This document shows, piece after piece, positions 42,150 to 51,186 of a stretch of 64,000 nt of DNA (position 1 is its first letter; the number at the start of each line of letters is the position of its first letter). The stretch lies in contig NZ_BOMQ01000036.1 of assembly GCF_016862275.1 (NCBI RefSeq), positions 62,001 through 126,000 on the forward strand. The letters run 5' to 3'. The notes beneath the pieces are model-generated. The model had not been told where the DNA came from and did not search any database. It saw only the letters and a program-made list of their open reading frames with translations. The translations under genes were made by a program, and so were the position numbers. Source of the DNA: Actinoplanes nipponensis (GTDB lineage: Bacteria; Actinomycetota; Actinomycetes; Mycobacteriales; Micromonosporaceae).

Positions 42150-43022
42150 GAGCGTCCGTCTGCTCCTCGACCGGCTCGCCGCCCGAGCCAGAACACCGGC
42201 CCGCAGGGCGCTACGACACCTATCCCGCGGTGCTACGCCGAGCCGGGTTCGATCCCGCCCGTACCGGTCTGCTCGGCGACTTCCCCGTGACGTACCTCGC
42301 CGTCGGCTATTCCCGCGCGGGCTTCGGTCGTGCCGAAGCGGACCTCGTGCCCTACCGGGACCGGGTCAACCGAGGCAACCCCCACGACCACCCTGCTCTA
42401 CGCCCACCCCTCGACCACCGAGGCCCTGCTATTCGCCCTCGACCCGGAGCGGATACGCCGGTGGATGTACGCCAAGCGGCTCGCCGATCCTTCCCAGATC
42501 GGCAGCGCTTCCGACCTGCGTCGCTGGTTCGCCACCCATCTGGACCCCAGGGCCGGACAGGTGCCTGACTTCCCCGGCAACATCGACGAGCGGCACCCTG
42601 ACTGGCCGGCCCACCAGATCTTCGGCCTTCTACACACCCTTGCCCATCAGGCCCTGCGGGCCCCGGCCGTCGACTCCGGCTAGTCGGAGACCTCCCTGTC
42701 CGAGTATCTGTTCCCGTACGAGCTGGCCCTCGCCGTCCACCCCAACGGCGCCCGAGGCGAGTCCAGCATCGGCGCGTTGCGCACCGTTCTCGAACAGAAC
42801 CTCGACGCGGTCGCCAAACGGGCAGTCGACAACGACACCTGCCTGTACGACCCCAACTGCATGACCGCCAACCGCGGCGCCGACCACGGTTGCCTGCTCC
42901 TGCCGGAAACCGCCTGCCAGTGCTGGAACCGCTACCTCTCACGGGGGCACCTCTACGGCTCGCCGGAGGGAACAGCCGTTGGATACTGGGACCCGATGCT
43001 GGCCCCGGCCCCCATCTATTGA
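42150..43022 (+). pseudogene. DrmB-like (DUF1998, C-terminal) gene remnant
   Basis: Only the C-terminal part of a large protein is left. The first frame reads RYDTYPAVLRRAGFDPARTG ... LAVGYSRAGFGRAEADLVPY. After one extra base in the C-rich stretch at ~42378-42384 the next frame reads TTLLYAHPSTTEALLFALDP ... WPAHQIFGLLHTLAHQALR. The phrase SG-x-SETSLSEYLFPYELALA is interrupted by TAG at 42681-42683 where a Tyr codon is expected. The tail DNDTCLYDPNCM ... CLLLPETACQCWNRYLSRGH is the zinc-binding DUF1998 end found in DISARM DrmB-type proteins. The 5' part is missing at the IS110 side. Confidence 0.75.
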
Positions 43023-43260
43023 CCATGCCACGCCGCGCGGGCCGCAAACGCGCCCCGCCCGAGCCGAGGCCGGAACGTTCAGCCCGGTTTACCCCGGCTA
43101 CCATCAGCACGTCCGACCTCGGAAGGAGAACAGAGGGCCGAGCTGCGGCGGACATCACCTTGCGGACGACGCGCCGGCAGATGCCTGTACGACACCGGCC
43201 CGGGGACGCTATGGTCCTAATCCATACCGGCGTTGGCGGGCATAGACGGGAGGATCGCGG

Positions 43261-44367
43261 GTGCACACCGTCGTGGATTTGTTCTGCGGCTGCGGCGGTG
43301 GATCGATGGGCTTCCACCGGGCCGGATTCCGCACTGTCGGAGCCGTCGAGATCGACGAGGACGCCGCCACCGCATTCACCCTGAACGTTGGAATCGCGCC
43401 TATCGTCAAGGACATCCGCGACGTCCGCGGTGAGGATATCGTTGGCTCGGCCGGCTTGCGCCGCGGCGAGCTCACCCTGCTTTTCGGGTGCCCGCCCTGC
43501 CAGAGCTTCACCGTACTCCGCCGCGCCGCCAAACCCTTGGATTACGACGAGCAGCGTCGGGAACTCATATACGAGTACCTTCGACTGGTCGAGGAACTCT
43601 ACCCGCGACACATTGCGTTCGAGAACGTCCCAGGACTGGTGGAGGGCCGCTGGCGCCCCTACTATGACAACTTCGAGAAGATCCTGTCAGACCTGGGCTA
43701 CCGATTCGAACAGGCCGTGGTCGACGCGGCGGAGTACGGCGTCCCGCAACGACGGCGAAGGGTCCTCGTCATCGGAAGCCGCGTGACGGAACCCGAATTG
43801 CCCTATCCGACCCATAGCACCACCGGCAACAACGAAATGGGCCTGAAGAAGCGCCTACCTTTCGTCACGGTACGGGACACGATCGAATGCCTTCCGGCGC
43901 TGGCCTCGGGAGAACAGGACCCGACGGACGAATTCCATAAAGCCCGCCGACACAGTGACCTGGCCCTGCAACGCCTGGCCTCGCTGAAAGAGGGCCAGGG
44001 TCGAGCGGACCTGCCCGCCCACCTGGTTCTCGAATGCCACAAAGACCACAAGGGCCACTACGACATCTACGGCAGGATGTGGTGGGATCGGGTCGCACCC
44101 ACCCTCACATCCGGTTGCACCAACGTCACGAGGGGGCGGTTCGCCCACCCCGAACAGCATCGCGCCATCACGCTGCGCGAGGCGATGCTTCTGCAGACCT
44201 TCGACGAAGGCGCGCGGCTTCACGGCGGCGTAGAGAAGATGGCCCTGCAGGCCGGAAACGCCGTTCCCAGTCTGCTCGCCGAACACATTGGCAAGACGAT
44301 CAAGACGATGGAGCGCCGTTCACGTCAATCCACGCGCCCGGCGGACGGGCTTGAGGCCGAGAGCTAG
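43261..44367 (+). CDS. DNA (cytosine-5) methyltransferase, Dcm-like
   Basis: A 368-residue C5 methyltransferase. Motif I DLFCGCGGGSMGF (6-18), motif IV GCPPCQSFT with the catalytic Cys (~79), motif VI ENVPGL (~122), motif VIII QRRRRV (~162), and motifs IX/X APTLTSGCTN, then QAGNAVPSLLAEHIG (~338). The target recognition region (~190-280) is unusual in sequence, so the target is unknown. The GTG start follows GGGAGG. Base composition is less GC-rich than in the genes before 41 kb. It converges on vsr with a 48-bp overlap and should protect DNA from nucleases encoded by the island. Confidence 0.93.
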   Translation: MHTVVDLFCGCGGGSMGFHRAGFRTVGAVEIDEDAATAFTLNVGIAPIVKDIRDVRGEDIVGSAGLRRGELTLLFGCPPCQSFTVLRRAAKPLDYDEQRRELIYEYLRLVEELYPRHIAFENVPGLVEGRWRPYYDNFEKILSDLGYRFEQAVVDAAEYGVPQRRRRVLVIGSRVTEPELPYPTHSTTGNNEMGLKKRLPFVTVRDTIECLPALASGEQDPTDEFHKARRHSDLALQRLASLKEGQGRADLPAHLVLECHKDHKGHYDIYGRMWWDRVAPTLTSGCTNVTRGRFAHPEQHRAITLREAMLLQTFDEGARLHGGVEKMALQAGNAVPSLLAEHIGKTIKTMERRSRQSTRPADGLEAES

Positions 44368-44820
44368 GCGACGCGACAGTACGCACGCCTTTACGGACTC
44401 GGCCATGGCGTCGGGCTCCTCATGCGACCAGAACCGAAGAACCACCCACCCGAGAGCGGAAAGGTGGGCAGAGGTTTCGGCGTCCCGACTACGGTTTCCG
44501 TCCAGTTTCCGGGACCACCAGTCCCGATTCGCTTTAGGCGTCATGCCGTGATCTGGGCAACCGTGCCAGAAACATCCGTCGACAAAGACCGCGACCCGTA
44601 CCCGCGTGAACGATATGTCGACGGTCCGACGCGGCATCCCCGTTACCCGTTCATGCACGCGATATCGGAGGCCGCTGGCGAACAGCAACCGGCGCAGCGC
44701 CAGTTCCGGTGTCGTATCTTTGCGCGGCAACCGGCTCATCCGCTCGGACACCTGGGCGGAAGACGCAACCATGGCGGGCGGCGTCTGGGTTTCCTGCAAC
44801 TCAGTGCGGTTCATCCACAC
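44320..44820 (-). CDS. vsr: Vsr-type very-short-patch repair endonuclease
   Basis: A 166-residue PD-(D/E)XK nuclease. Vsr nicks T:G mismatches produced by deamination of 5-methylcytosine at Dcm sites, and several actinobacterial homologues travel with defence loci. Characteristic parts: RLPRKDTTPELALRRLLFAS (~30), VHERVTGMPRRTVDISF, then the catalytic VAVFVDGCFWHGCPDH (~76-91) and RDAETSAHLSALGWVVLRFW (~110). The start is the GTG at 44820 or the ATG at 44814. Its 3' end overlaps the methyltransferase gene from the opposite strand. It is on the same strand as, and 788 bp downstream of, the Z1 gene. Confidence 0.92.
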   Translation of the reverse strand: MWMNRTELQETQTPPAMVASSAQVSERMSRLPRKDTTPELALRRLLFASGLRYRVHERVTGMPRRTVDISFTRVRVAVFVDGCFWHGCPDHGMTPKANRDWWSRKLDGNRSRDAETSAHLSALGWVVLRFWSHEEPDAMAESVKACVLSRRLALGLKPVRRARGLT

Positions 44821-45609
44821 GGATCTGCCTCAGTATCGACCTCTCTGCCTGACACAACTTTACCCCCCGGGTCTCGCCGCAACGGATCGGAGCAGGCACG
44901 AAGAACCACCCATTGCCGCGCCGAACTGGGACCCTCGGACAGTTGGCCATGACGAGTTCCCGCACACCACCGACTCCGATCCCATGCCTCGATGGGGTCA
45001 CTGCGCCCAGACTGCTTCCGGTGCGATCTTGATGCACAACACCTGCCGGTGTGATCTTCAAACGGCGGCTGCCTCAGTTCCGAGGGGCACAGGCTGGGAG
45101 GCGCTCGGAGACCCGTTGTCACTGATGGGCGGCTGTGATCACAGTTGGGCACGGATAGCCAGCCGGCCCGCCAGCGTGTGATCGCCCTGCTCCGAATGCG
45201 CTCCGCCGGCCGGATCATCCCGTAGACGGCACCCCTGGTCACGGTGGGCCATTGCCAGGTACCGGTGGTCACCGCTGGTCAGCAGTGAGTCGGGTGACAT
45301 ACCCATCGCGCCATCGTAGCTCGGGGTATAGAGCAACGGTTTCCTAATGCCGACAGCCGTCGGGGCTCGTGGACTACCTGCAGGAACACCATTTGAGGGC
45401 GCCACATTGCAGGCCCATCGCTCGACGTCTGCACCGTGGGTCGAGCGATCGACGGTCTGACTGACTGCCAGGGTGGGGTCGATCCGGTCCCCGGCATGAA
45501 GGGCCCAACATCGTCATCCAGATGCCGAATCGCGTCGTGAGCGGCCCCGACGCAATCCCCTTGGACAGGTGTTGTGACGATCACCTGAAGCCACCCCCGG
45601 CGGGCGATA
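44821..45609. other. Unassigned 789-bp gap between vsr and the Z1 gene
   Basis: Several frames of 60-190 codons exist on both strands, but none has a recognisable domain, a good ribosome binding site or the expected codon bias. Composition is mixed. A decayed gene or a non-coding RNA cannot be excluded. No tRNA fold was seen. Confidence 0.4.
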
Positions 45610-48600
45610 TCAGTGGCCTAAATCGTTGTCCACGATCGCGTCGTCGGGGCGGTCCTTGCGGCGCACGGTGAAGGCGATGCGACCAGCTGGCGCGGACCCC
45701 AGCGGGAGGGCGTACGAGAAGAGCGTCGCGATATTCTTCGGGTCTGTCGGGTTGGGCAGCTTGTTTGGGTCGGTCCTGCCCTGTGCATCATGGAACCGCA
45801 CGGAGGTGCTGTCGCCAGCAAATGTGAGCAAGAACGCTCCACGGGTGGCAACCTTGAGCTCCTTGACGTGGCTGAATTCGGGCAACTCGAGTGCCGATGC
45901 GATCTCACCATTCTGGTCAACGGTTTCGGCGTCGATCCCCCCGGAGATCGCCACCAGCGCATCGCGTTGGCGTGTCGAAGAACCCGAGAACTGCCAAGGA
46001 CGGTCTGTTCGACGGAAACGCCGAATAATCCTGAGGTCTCTGCCAGCGACGGTTCTGGTCGGCAGTGAGTCAAGCTCGGGCACAATGATAGCCCAATCCT
46101 TGAGGGTGCCCTCTGTGATTGCCTTGCACATGAATGCGAGATACGGACCGAACTTGAAGTTGCTCGCCCATCTAAATTTGCGGATGATGTCAATGAGAAC
46201 CTCAGCACTGACTACTCCGTAGCGAGCGTTCCAGGGTCGGGGCAGGCCGGCCTCGTTGATGTAGAAGAACTGGCCCTTGGTGTCGGCAGCGTCGAGCAAC
46301 GGCTGAACGGCCTCGAAGTGATCCTCATTCACCTTGTTGTCGTGGTCGCCGTGTTGGTTGAAGTCGACGACCTTGCCGCCCTCGCCCTGCTCGGTGAGCT
46401 CAGCGTTGTACATCTTGTTGCTGCTGGTCGGCTTGAGGTACGGCAGGCTCTGGAAGACCAGCGGAGGTACATCCATCGGGCGTACGAGCGGCCGGCCGTC
46501 CTCGTCGAAACCCTGGAAGCGGCGGAGTTCCTGACGGAAGTCCTCCTCATCACGGACGATTGCCTCGAACGACTTGTACAGGTCGATGACGGTCTTTCTC
46601 GGCCCGGGCACATTCCGGCCGATATACAGCCGTACCAGGTCGCCGTAGTGCAGCCGGTATCCGAACCAGCGGCCCATCTGCATGAGTGTGTCGGCCGCGA
46701 CCGTGCGTCGAGTGTAGTAAGAGACCGTCAGGCCCTCTACGGTGAAACCGCGAGAGAGCTTGGTGCCGCCGACGAGGATCTTCCAGACGTTGCCGGACTG
46801 GAAGTTGATATCGGCCTGGAGGTAGTCCTTCTCTGCGACGCCGTTGACGATAACGACGGGATTGACGCCTTCCTGGATTCTGTCCACGGCGTGGCCGATG
46901 TGAGGGATCAGGTCGCCGAACCTGGAGATGCCCGGTTCCTCGGGGACGCGAGCCTCCGTCACCGGTCGGAAATCTGTGTTCCACAGATCCTGGAGACGCT
47001 TGAGCCCCATGGGGAGGTCGTAACCCGCCGATGCCCAGACCCGACGAATGTCGCCGGCGAGCCATGCGTGCTCGGTCGTCTTGACTGATTGGTGGACTAG
47101 CATCGTGTGGTGCGGGAAGAGTTTAGGCTTGTTGAGTAATGCGGCCCGGTGCAGTTTGATTGCACCCGATAGCACGTACGCGTCCAGGGCCGCGAGCAGT
47201 TCAGTGTTGCGGGCCTCGGTGTCGTCCGAACCCGCAAGAAGTGAACGGACGTAAGCCTTCTCGTTCGAGTTTGCGTAGGTCCTCTCCTCGGCCTCTTCGC
47301 CCTCTTCCCCTGACATATCCCGTTGGAGGTCGTGGAAGGCCCCGCCGCCCATGTATCCCGGGGGCGGTTGGAGGCTAACGATGAAGTCTTTCGGAAAGAT
47401 GTCCGCGGAATCCTCAGGGTCAACGAACACATTCGCGAACGGCGTTGCGGTGTAGCCCACGTACTGGGCACGTCGGATCTCGCTGAGAAGCTGTGCGATC
47501 AGGCGGTTGATCGCGGTGCGTTCCTTCTCCTCCGGCGAGTCCTTCTTCGGCCGAGTCGTGTTGATCGATGCCTGGTCGGCCTCGTCGTCGATGATGAGCG
47601 CGGGAATCTCGCCTAGGTCGGTTTTCACCGACTGGAGGTCGTGAACCAGCTTCTTCAGCACCGTCGAGTTTTTCTTCACGACGGCGATCCGAATATCCGG
47701 CCGGTAGAGGTTCTGTGGGTCGTACAGCGGTCGAGCAGGGTCGACGAGATGGTCGGTTTGGCGAAAGTCGAGATAGCCTAGTCCGGCCTTGAGCAGCTTG
47801 TAATCGTCCTTTGCCCCAGTGAGCCGGCGGATGCCGGGCATTCCTAGCTCCTTCGGGTCCTTGCCGTAGGAGACAAAGTTGCCCTCAGCCCAGTCGACGT
47901 CCCCGTCGCCGATGTAGTCGACGGAAGCTGTGAGTTCACGGTTGTTACGGTCCACGCCACCAAGGATGTTTTCCTCACCGATGAGTTCCATGTCGACGCG
48001 ACGCTGGGTCTGTCCACGAAGAAGCTCGATGGTGCCGGTGAGAACGACGACCAGCTTGTACCCGGCGTCGATCGCCTTGGCAATCACCCCTGTGAAGTTT
48101 GCGGTCTTGCCGGACTGTACGTGACCAACGACCAGTCCCTTTGACTGATAGGGGTCCTCCCGAGTGGGGTCCGCGAGACGCTTCACAACCTCATCTGTGG
48201 TGCGGTTGAGCTCGCTGATCGCGTCAGCGTCCCAGCCCTTCGCCTCGAGCACGCCTCGGTACCCGTCCCAGTAGAACGAGCGATCCGGCTTGACCTCGTA
48301 CCAGGGGTCCCAGTCGGCCGGCTTACCGGAGATCACGACGGCGCCGGAGAGATTTACCTGGAAGGCGTGGTTGATCGTAAGCTGCGCCTCGTCGGAGAAG
48401 CCGAGAGCGCCGAGGATAGCGTCCCGTCGCTCTTGCGAGTACGCATTAGTGCCGGCAACCCAGGTCGGGTCGCGCACGGCGTCCCACTTGGAGAGCTGGA
48501 TGTGAAATTCATAGCGCGCGGGGCTGTTGACGTCGGTCGAGGTAACCGCAGCGACCAGGTCCTTCTCAGAGTAGTTGTCGGACACACCTGCGTCCTCCAG

Positions 48601-48693
48601 CTCGAACCGGACGCGTTTAAGCATCGGCTTGGGCTCACTCTTGGTCATGCTGCGCACGACGCTCACGATCGCGTCGGTGTACTGGTCGGTCAC
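45610..48693 (-). CDS. Z1-domain superfamily II helicase-like ATPase (MORC-Z1 defence module)
   Basis: A 1027-residue protein. Walker A is GLVVGHVQSGKTANF (~195), the Walker B/DEAD-like motif is ALIIDDEADQAS (~372) and motif III is YVGYTATPFANV (~416). The Z1 signature is TKLSRGFTVEGLTVSYYTRR (~660), ending in the arginine motif LMQMGRWFGYR (~690). The Z1 family was described in bacterial loci with MORC ATPases, PD-(D/E)XK nucleases and cytosine methylases, exactly the company it keeps here. The GTG at 48693 follows GGAGGCTTGAC; the upstream nuclease stop is 1 bp away. It is the last gene of a five-gene operon. Presumed DNA or RNA translocase. Confidence 0.92.
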   Translation of the reverse strand: MTDQYTDAIVSVVRSMTKSEPKPMLKRVRFELEDAGVSDNYSEKDLVAAVTSTDVNSPARYEFHIQLSKWDAVRDPTWVAGTNAYSQERRDAILGALGFSDEAQLTINHAFQVNLSGAVVISGKPADWDPWYEVKPDRSFYWDGYRGVLEAKGWDADAISELNRTTDEVVKRLADPTREDPYQSKGLVVGHVQSGKTANFTGVIAKAIDAGYKLVVVLTGTIELLRGQTQRRVDMELIGEENILGGVDRNNRELTASVDYIGDGDVDWAEGNFVSYGKDPKELGMPGIRRLTGAKDDYKLLKAGLGYLDFRQTDHLVDPARPLYDPQNLYRPDIRIAVVKKNSTVLKKLVHDLQSVKTDLGEIPALIIDDEADQASINTTRPKKDSPEEKERTAINRLIAQLLSEIRRAQYVGYTATPFANVFVDPEDSADIFPKDFIVSLQPPPGYMGGGAFHDLQRDMSGEEGEEAEERTYANSNEKAYVRSLLAGSDDTEARNTELLAALDAYVLSGAIKLHRAALLNKPKLFPHHTMLVHQSVKTTEHAWLAGDIRRVWASAGYDLPMGLKRLQDLWNTDFRPVTEARVPEEPGISRFGDLIPHIGHAVDRIQEGVNPVVIVNGVAEKDYLQADINFQSGNVWKILVGGTKLSRGFTVEGLTVSYYTRRTVAADTLMQMGRWFGYRLHYGDLVRLYIGRNVPGPRKTVIDLYKSFEAIVRDEEDFRQELRRFQGFDEDGRPLVRPMDVPPLVFQSLPYLKPTSSNKMYNAELTEQGEGGKVVDFNQHGDHDNKVNEDHFEAVQPLLDAADTKGQFFYINEAGLPRPWNARYGVVSAEVLIDIIRKFRWASNFKFGPYLAFMCKAITEGTLKDWAIIVPELDSLPTRTVAGRDLRIIRRFRRTDRPWQFSGSSTRQRDALVAISGGIDAETVDQNGEIASALELPEFSHVKELKVATRGAFLLTFAGDSTSVRFHDAQGRTDPNKLPNPTDPKNIATLFSYALPLGSAPAGRIAFTVRRKDRPDDAIVDNDLGH

Positions 48694-48694
48694 G

Positions 48695-49675
48695 TCAAGC
48701 CTCCTGCGAGGGAGTACTGATGAATCCGCTAAGCGGCTCGCCCGGGTCTCCCGGCGTGCGCGAGGAGACGTCCACACGGTAGCTCACGGCACTGACAAGA
48801 TTGCTATGCGGAACGATGGCGTGAAGGCGACTGGGCGTGACTGCGGGGAAGTCCTCGTCCACCAGGTAGGCCGCTGGCGTCGTGCGAAAGATGTACGACG
48901 TCGGGTACATCGCAGCGTCGTCGTCTTCCCATCCTGCCGACATCAGATAGGTGATGAACCGGTCCCGAGTCGTAGTGAGCCGCTCGCGGATCTCCTGGAT
49001 CAGTTCTGGGAGAGCGATGCCGTTGGGATCGCCACCGGCCCGCGTAATTTGGATGGATACCAGCCAGAGGGGCCTGCCCGGGCTCGGTTCGAGCTGCCCG
49101 GCTCCGTGGATCACATGCATCCGCGACTCGCCGAGAGTGGTTTTGACCTCGACATCGAACGCCGGGAAAGCATAGTCCCGTTCTTCAGCGAGCGGACCCA
49201 GCCACCAGTCGATGATCGTGTACTCGTCGTAGGCGTCCAACAGCGCCCGGAACAGCAGGAGCTCGCCGACCAACCCGATCTGCTTTTCCTCCGAGATTCG
49301 CGGCTTGGCTGCGAGCAGGGCTTTCATGTTCGTCATCGCCGCCGATGTTGCCGCTGCAAAGGTCGCGCCACCGTGCATCGCCTGGACGACGGAGAGCATC
49401 AGACCGTACGCCTCGACGAACATGTTGCGCGCATCGACCGTGAAGCGGGCCCAATCTTGGCCGTTGTGCGTCTCGAGTCCGGTGCTGACGCGCTTCAGCT
49501 CAGCCGTGTCCTGGACCATGCCGGTGTGTGGTGTCAGCAGTGAGATCTTTTGTCCGGGGCCGTCGATCCTGATGATGACGTCCGGGGATGCGCTGACACG
49601 ATGGGCAGTCGTTGTCCCGCTGCGGAAGTACTTCTCCAGGGTGTCCGGATTCAGTTCTGACAACGGCTCGTTCAT
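48695..49675 (-). CDS. PD-(D/E)XK motif nuclease (DUF4420)
   Basis: A 326-residue protein of the DUF4420 family. The nuclease core is EKQIGLVGELLLFRALLDAY (~148-167, with the conserved Glu), a short loop with DWWLGP, then FDVEVKTT (~190), giving D-x-E-V-K. Downstream PLWLVSIQI and a helical C-terminal half follow. The ATG at 49675 overlaps the stop of the MORC gene (ATGA), so expression is coupled. It is expected to be the effector that cuts DNA in the Z1/MORC system; direct evidence for the cleavage target is not in the sequence. Confidence 0.87.
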   Translation of the reverse strand: MNEPLSELNPDTLEKYFRSGTTTAHRVSASPDVIIRIDGPGQKISLLTPHTGMVQDTAELKRVSTGLETHNGQDWARFTVDARNMFVEAYGLMLSVVQAMHGGATFAAATSAAMTNMKALLAAKPRISEEKQIGLVGELLLFRALLDAYDEYTIIDWWLGPLAEERDYAFPAFDVEVKTTLGESRMHVIHGAGQLEPSPGRPLWLVSIQITRAGGDPNGIALPELIQEIRERLTTTRDRFITYLMSAGWEDDDAAMYPTSYIFRTTPAAYLVDEDFPAVTPSRLHAIVPHSNLVSAVSYRVDVSSRTPGDPGEPLSGFISTPSQEA

Positions 49676-51186
49676 GGTCGACCGTCTCTCTCCTTGCGCG
49701 TTTGTGCCTGGATCGCGGCCAGCAGGATGGCCTGCCACGCCGTGCTCTCGCGCTTCTTTCTTGCGCCGCTACCGGTGCCGACGAAGTGGTCCGCCAGGAG
49801 CAGGAGTAAGAGGCCCTTGAACAATGGCGCGTCGTTGATGTCCAGGCTCTGGCGCCCGGCGATAACGGAGCGGTATCTCGCATTCAGGACGAGCCGGTGC
49901 CTCTCGACGTCGATGTCGTAAACCTGATCATCGGGAAGGAGACTCCACCTGATGTCGATCGGAGTCGCGTCGTTCGGTTCGGTATATGTGGCGAACGTGT
50001 CCTTCACCTGGCCGGGAAGTCCATCACCTGGGATCGGCGCCTCGATGGGTGAGGCGACCCGCTGCCGAGCGAACCTGGCAGCGTGCTTCGCGTCTTCCCG
50101 GAACGCCGCGAGCGCCTTCCCGTCGCCGGCGCGGGCGAAGGCGCCGCGCAGTTCGTCGTCGAATGTGGTGCCGATCTTCTCGGGGTTGATCGTTACGTGG
50201 CTTTCCATATCCACCGTCAGGTCAAAGGCAACCCGCGCAAAGACGAGGTCGGCATGAGGAGTCGCCAAGCCGTTCCATCCGCCCGCTTGGAGCAGCCGAT
50301 CGTTGCGGTAGATGTAGAGCCCTTGGGACTCGCTCGCCGACCGTCCGCCTTGCACGAAGCCCAGTCCTTTGTCCCAATGAGGCCAGATATGCAGGTGTGC
50401 GGTCCCGGCGGCGTCACCGACCACCACTCGAACGTCCTTGGGGTAGCCCGAGTGTCCCAGACTGCGATAGTCGAACGGGTCGATGGCGGTGACCTGTCGT
50501 GGTGGACCGCCGATGCCCAGCCCTACGTCGAAGGTCTGAACCTTAATCGACAGGTCGCCCCGCTCCACGATCCGGTGCATGACGAGCCCGAGGTGATTGA
50601 CCAGCTCTTGGGTGGTCCTGCTCGTCCAAGCTCTCTGCTCGTCTTCGCTCGATGAGGTGAGGAACGTCTGTACACCCTCCCATTCGACGATCGTTCCGGT
50701 GTCGATTGCGAACTCGACGTTGGCGTTGGCGAGACGCTCGCCGGCGTCGACGGTGGAGAACTCCTCGACCACGGGCCCGGTGTCGATCGTCTCCCGGCGC
50801 AGTCGTCGTCCGACCGGCGGTGAGCCGTAGCGCTTCGACCACACCACCAGTGTGTTCGCTTGGCTGAGCGATGCCGCCTTGAGTCCGATGCCGAAGTGCC
50901 CTAGATCGCGGCCTTTGTACTCCCGCTTCTTGGCATAGGTCATCGCGTCGTCGATGCCCGCCGAATCCATCCCAGAGGCGTTGTCGATGACCTGCAGGCC
51001 GACCGGGCGTGCACCGTCCATCAGAAACCTGATCATGACGTGGCTAGCGCCGGCATCGATGCTGTTGTCCACGACGTCTGCCACGGCAGTGACCAGTGTG
51101 TGGTGGCGGCCGATGGCCGACGTGATCGATGGATCGGGAGGGACGACTCGCGAACCGACGGGCTGGGGTATGGACGCCGAGCCCAT
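49672..51186 (-). CDS. MORC-like GHKL ATPase
   Basis: A 504-residue GHKL (gyrase/Hsp90/MutL) ATPase of the prokaryotic MORC group. N-box VADVVDNSIDAGASHV (~36), G1 box VIDNASGMDSAG (~66), G2 GRDLGHFGIGLKAASLSQA (~92). A MutL-S5-like domain continues to ~330 (LYIYRNDRLLQAGGWNGL), followed by a helical C-terminal segment. Such ATPases dimerise on ATP binding and clamp or compact DNA. The start codon overlaps the stop of the DUF499 gene (TAATG), and its own stop overlaps the nuclease gene. It sits between the two halves of the operon. Confidence 0.92.
   Translation of the reverse strand: MGSASIPQPVGSRVVPPDPSITSAIGRHHTLVTAVADVVDNSIDAGASHVMIRFLMDGARPVGLQVIDNASGMDSAGIDDAMTYAKKREYKGRDLGHFGIGLKAASLSQANTLVVWSKRYGSPPVGRRLRRETIDTGPVVEEFSTVDAGERLANANVEFAIDTGTIVEWEGVQTFLTSSSEDEQRAWTSRTTQELVNHLGLVMHRIVERGDLSIKVQTFDVGLGIGGPPRQVTAIDPFDYRSLGHSGYPKDVRVVVGDAAGTAHLHIWPHWDKGLGFVQGGRSASESQGLYIYRNDRLLQAGGWNGLATPHADLVFARVAFDLTVDMESHVTINPEKIGTTFDDELRGAFARAGDGKALAAFREDAKHAARFARQRVASPIEAPIPGDGLPGQVKDTFATYTEPNDATPIDIRWSLLPDDQVYDIDVERHRLVLNARYRSVIAGRQSLDINDAPLFKGLLLLLLADHFVGTGSGARKKRESTAWQAILLAAIQAQTRKERDGRP

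Noticed and set aside
42136..42864. 242-codon frame after IS110
   Set aside because: Ser/Pro/Arg-rich shadow; the other two frames show DrmB-like similarity instead.
44606..45181. 191-codon plus-strand frame overlapping vsr
   Set aside because: Its first part is antisense to vsr and the rest has no domain or ribosome binding site.
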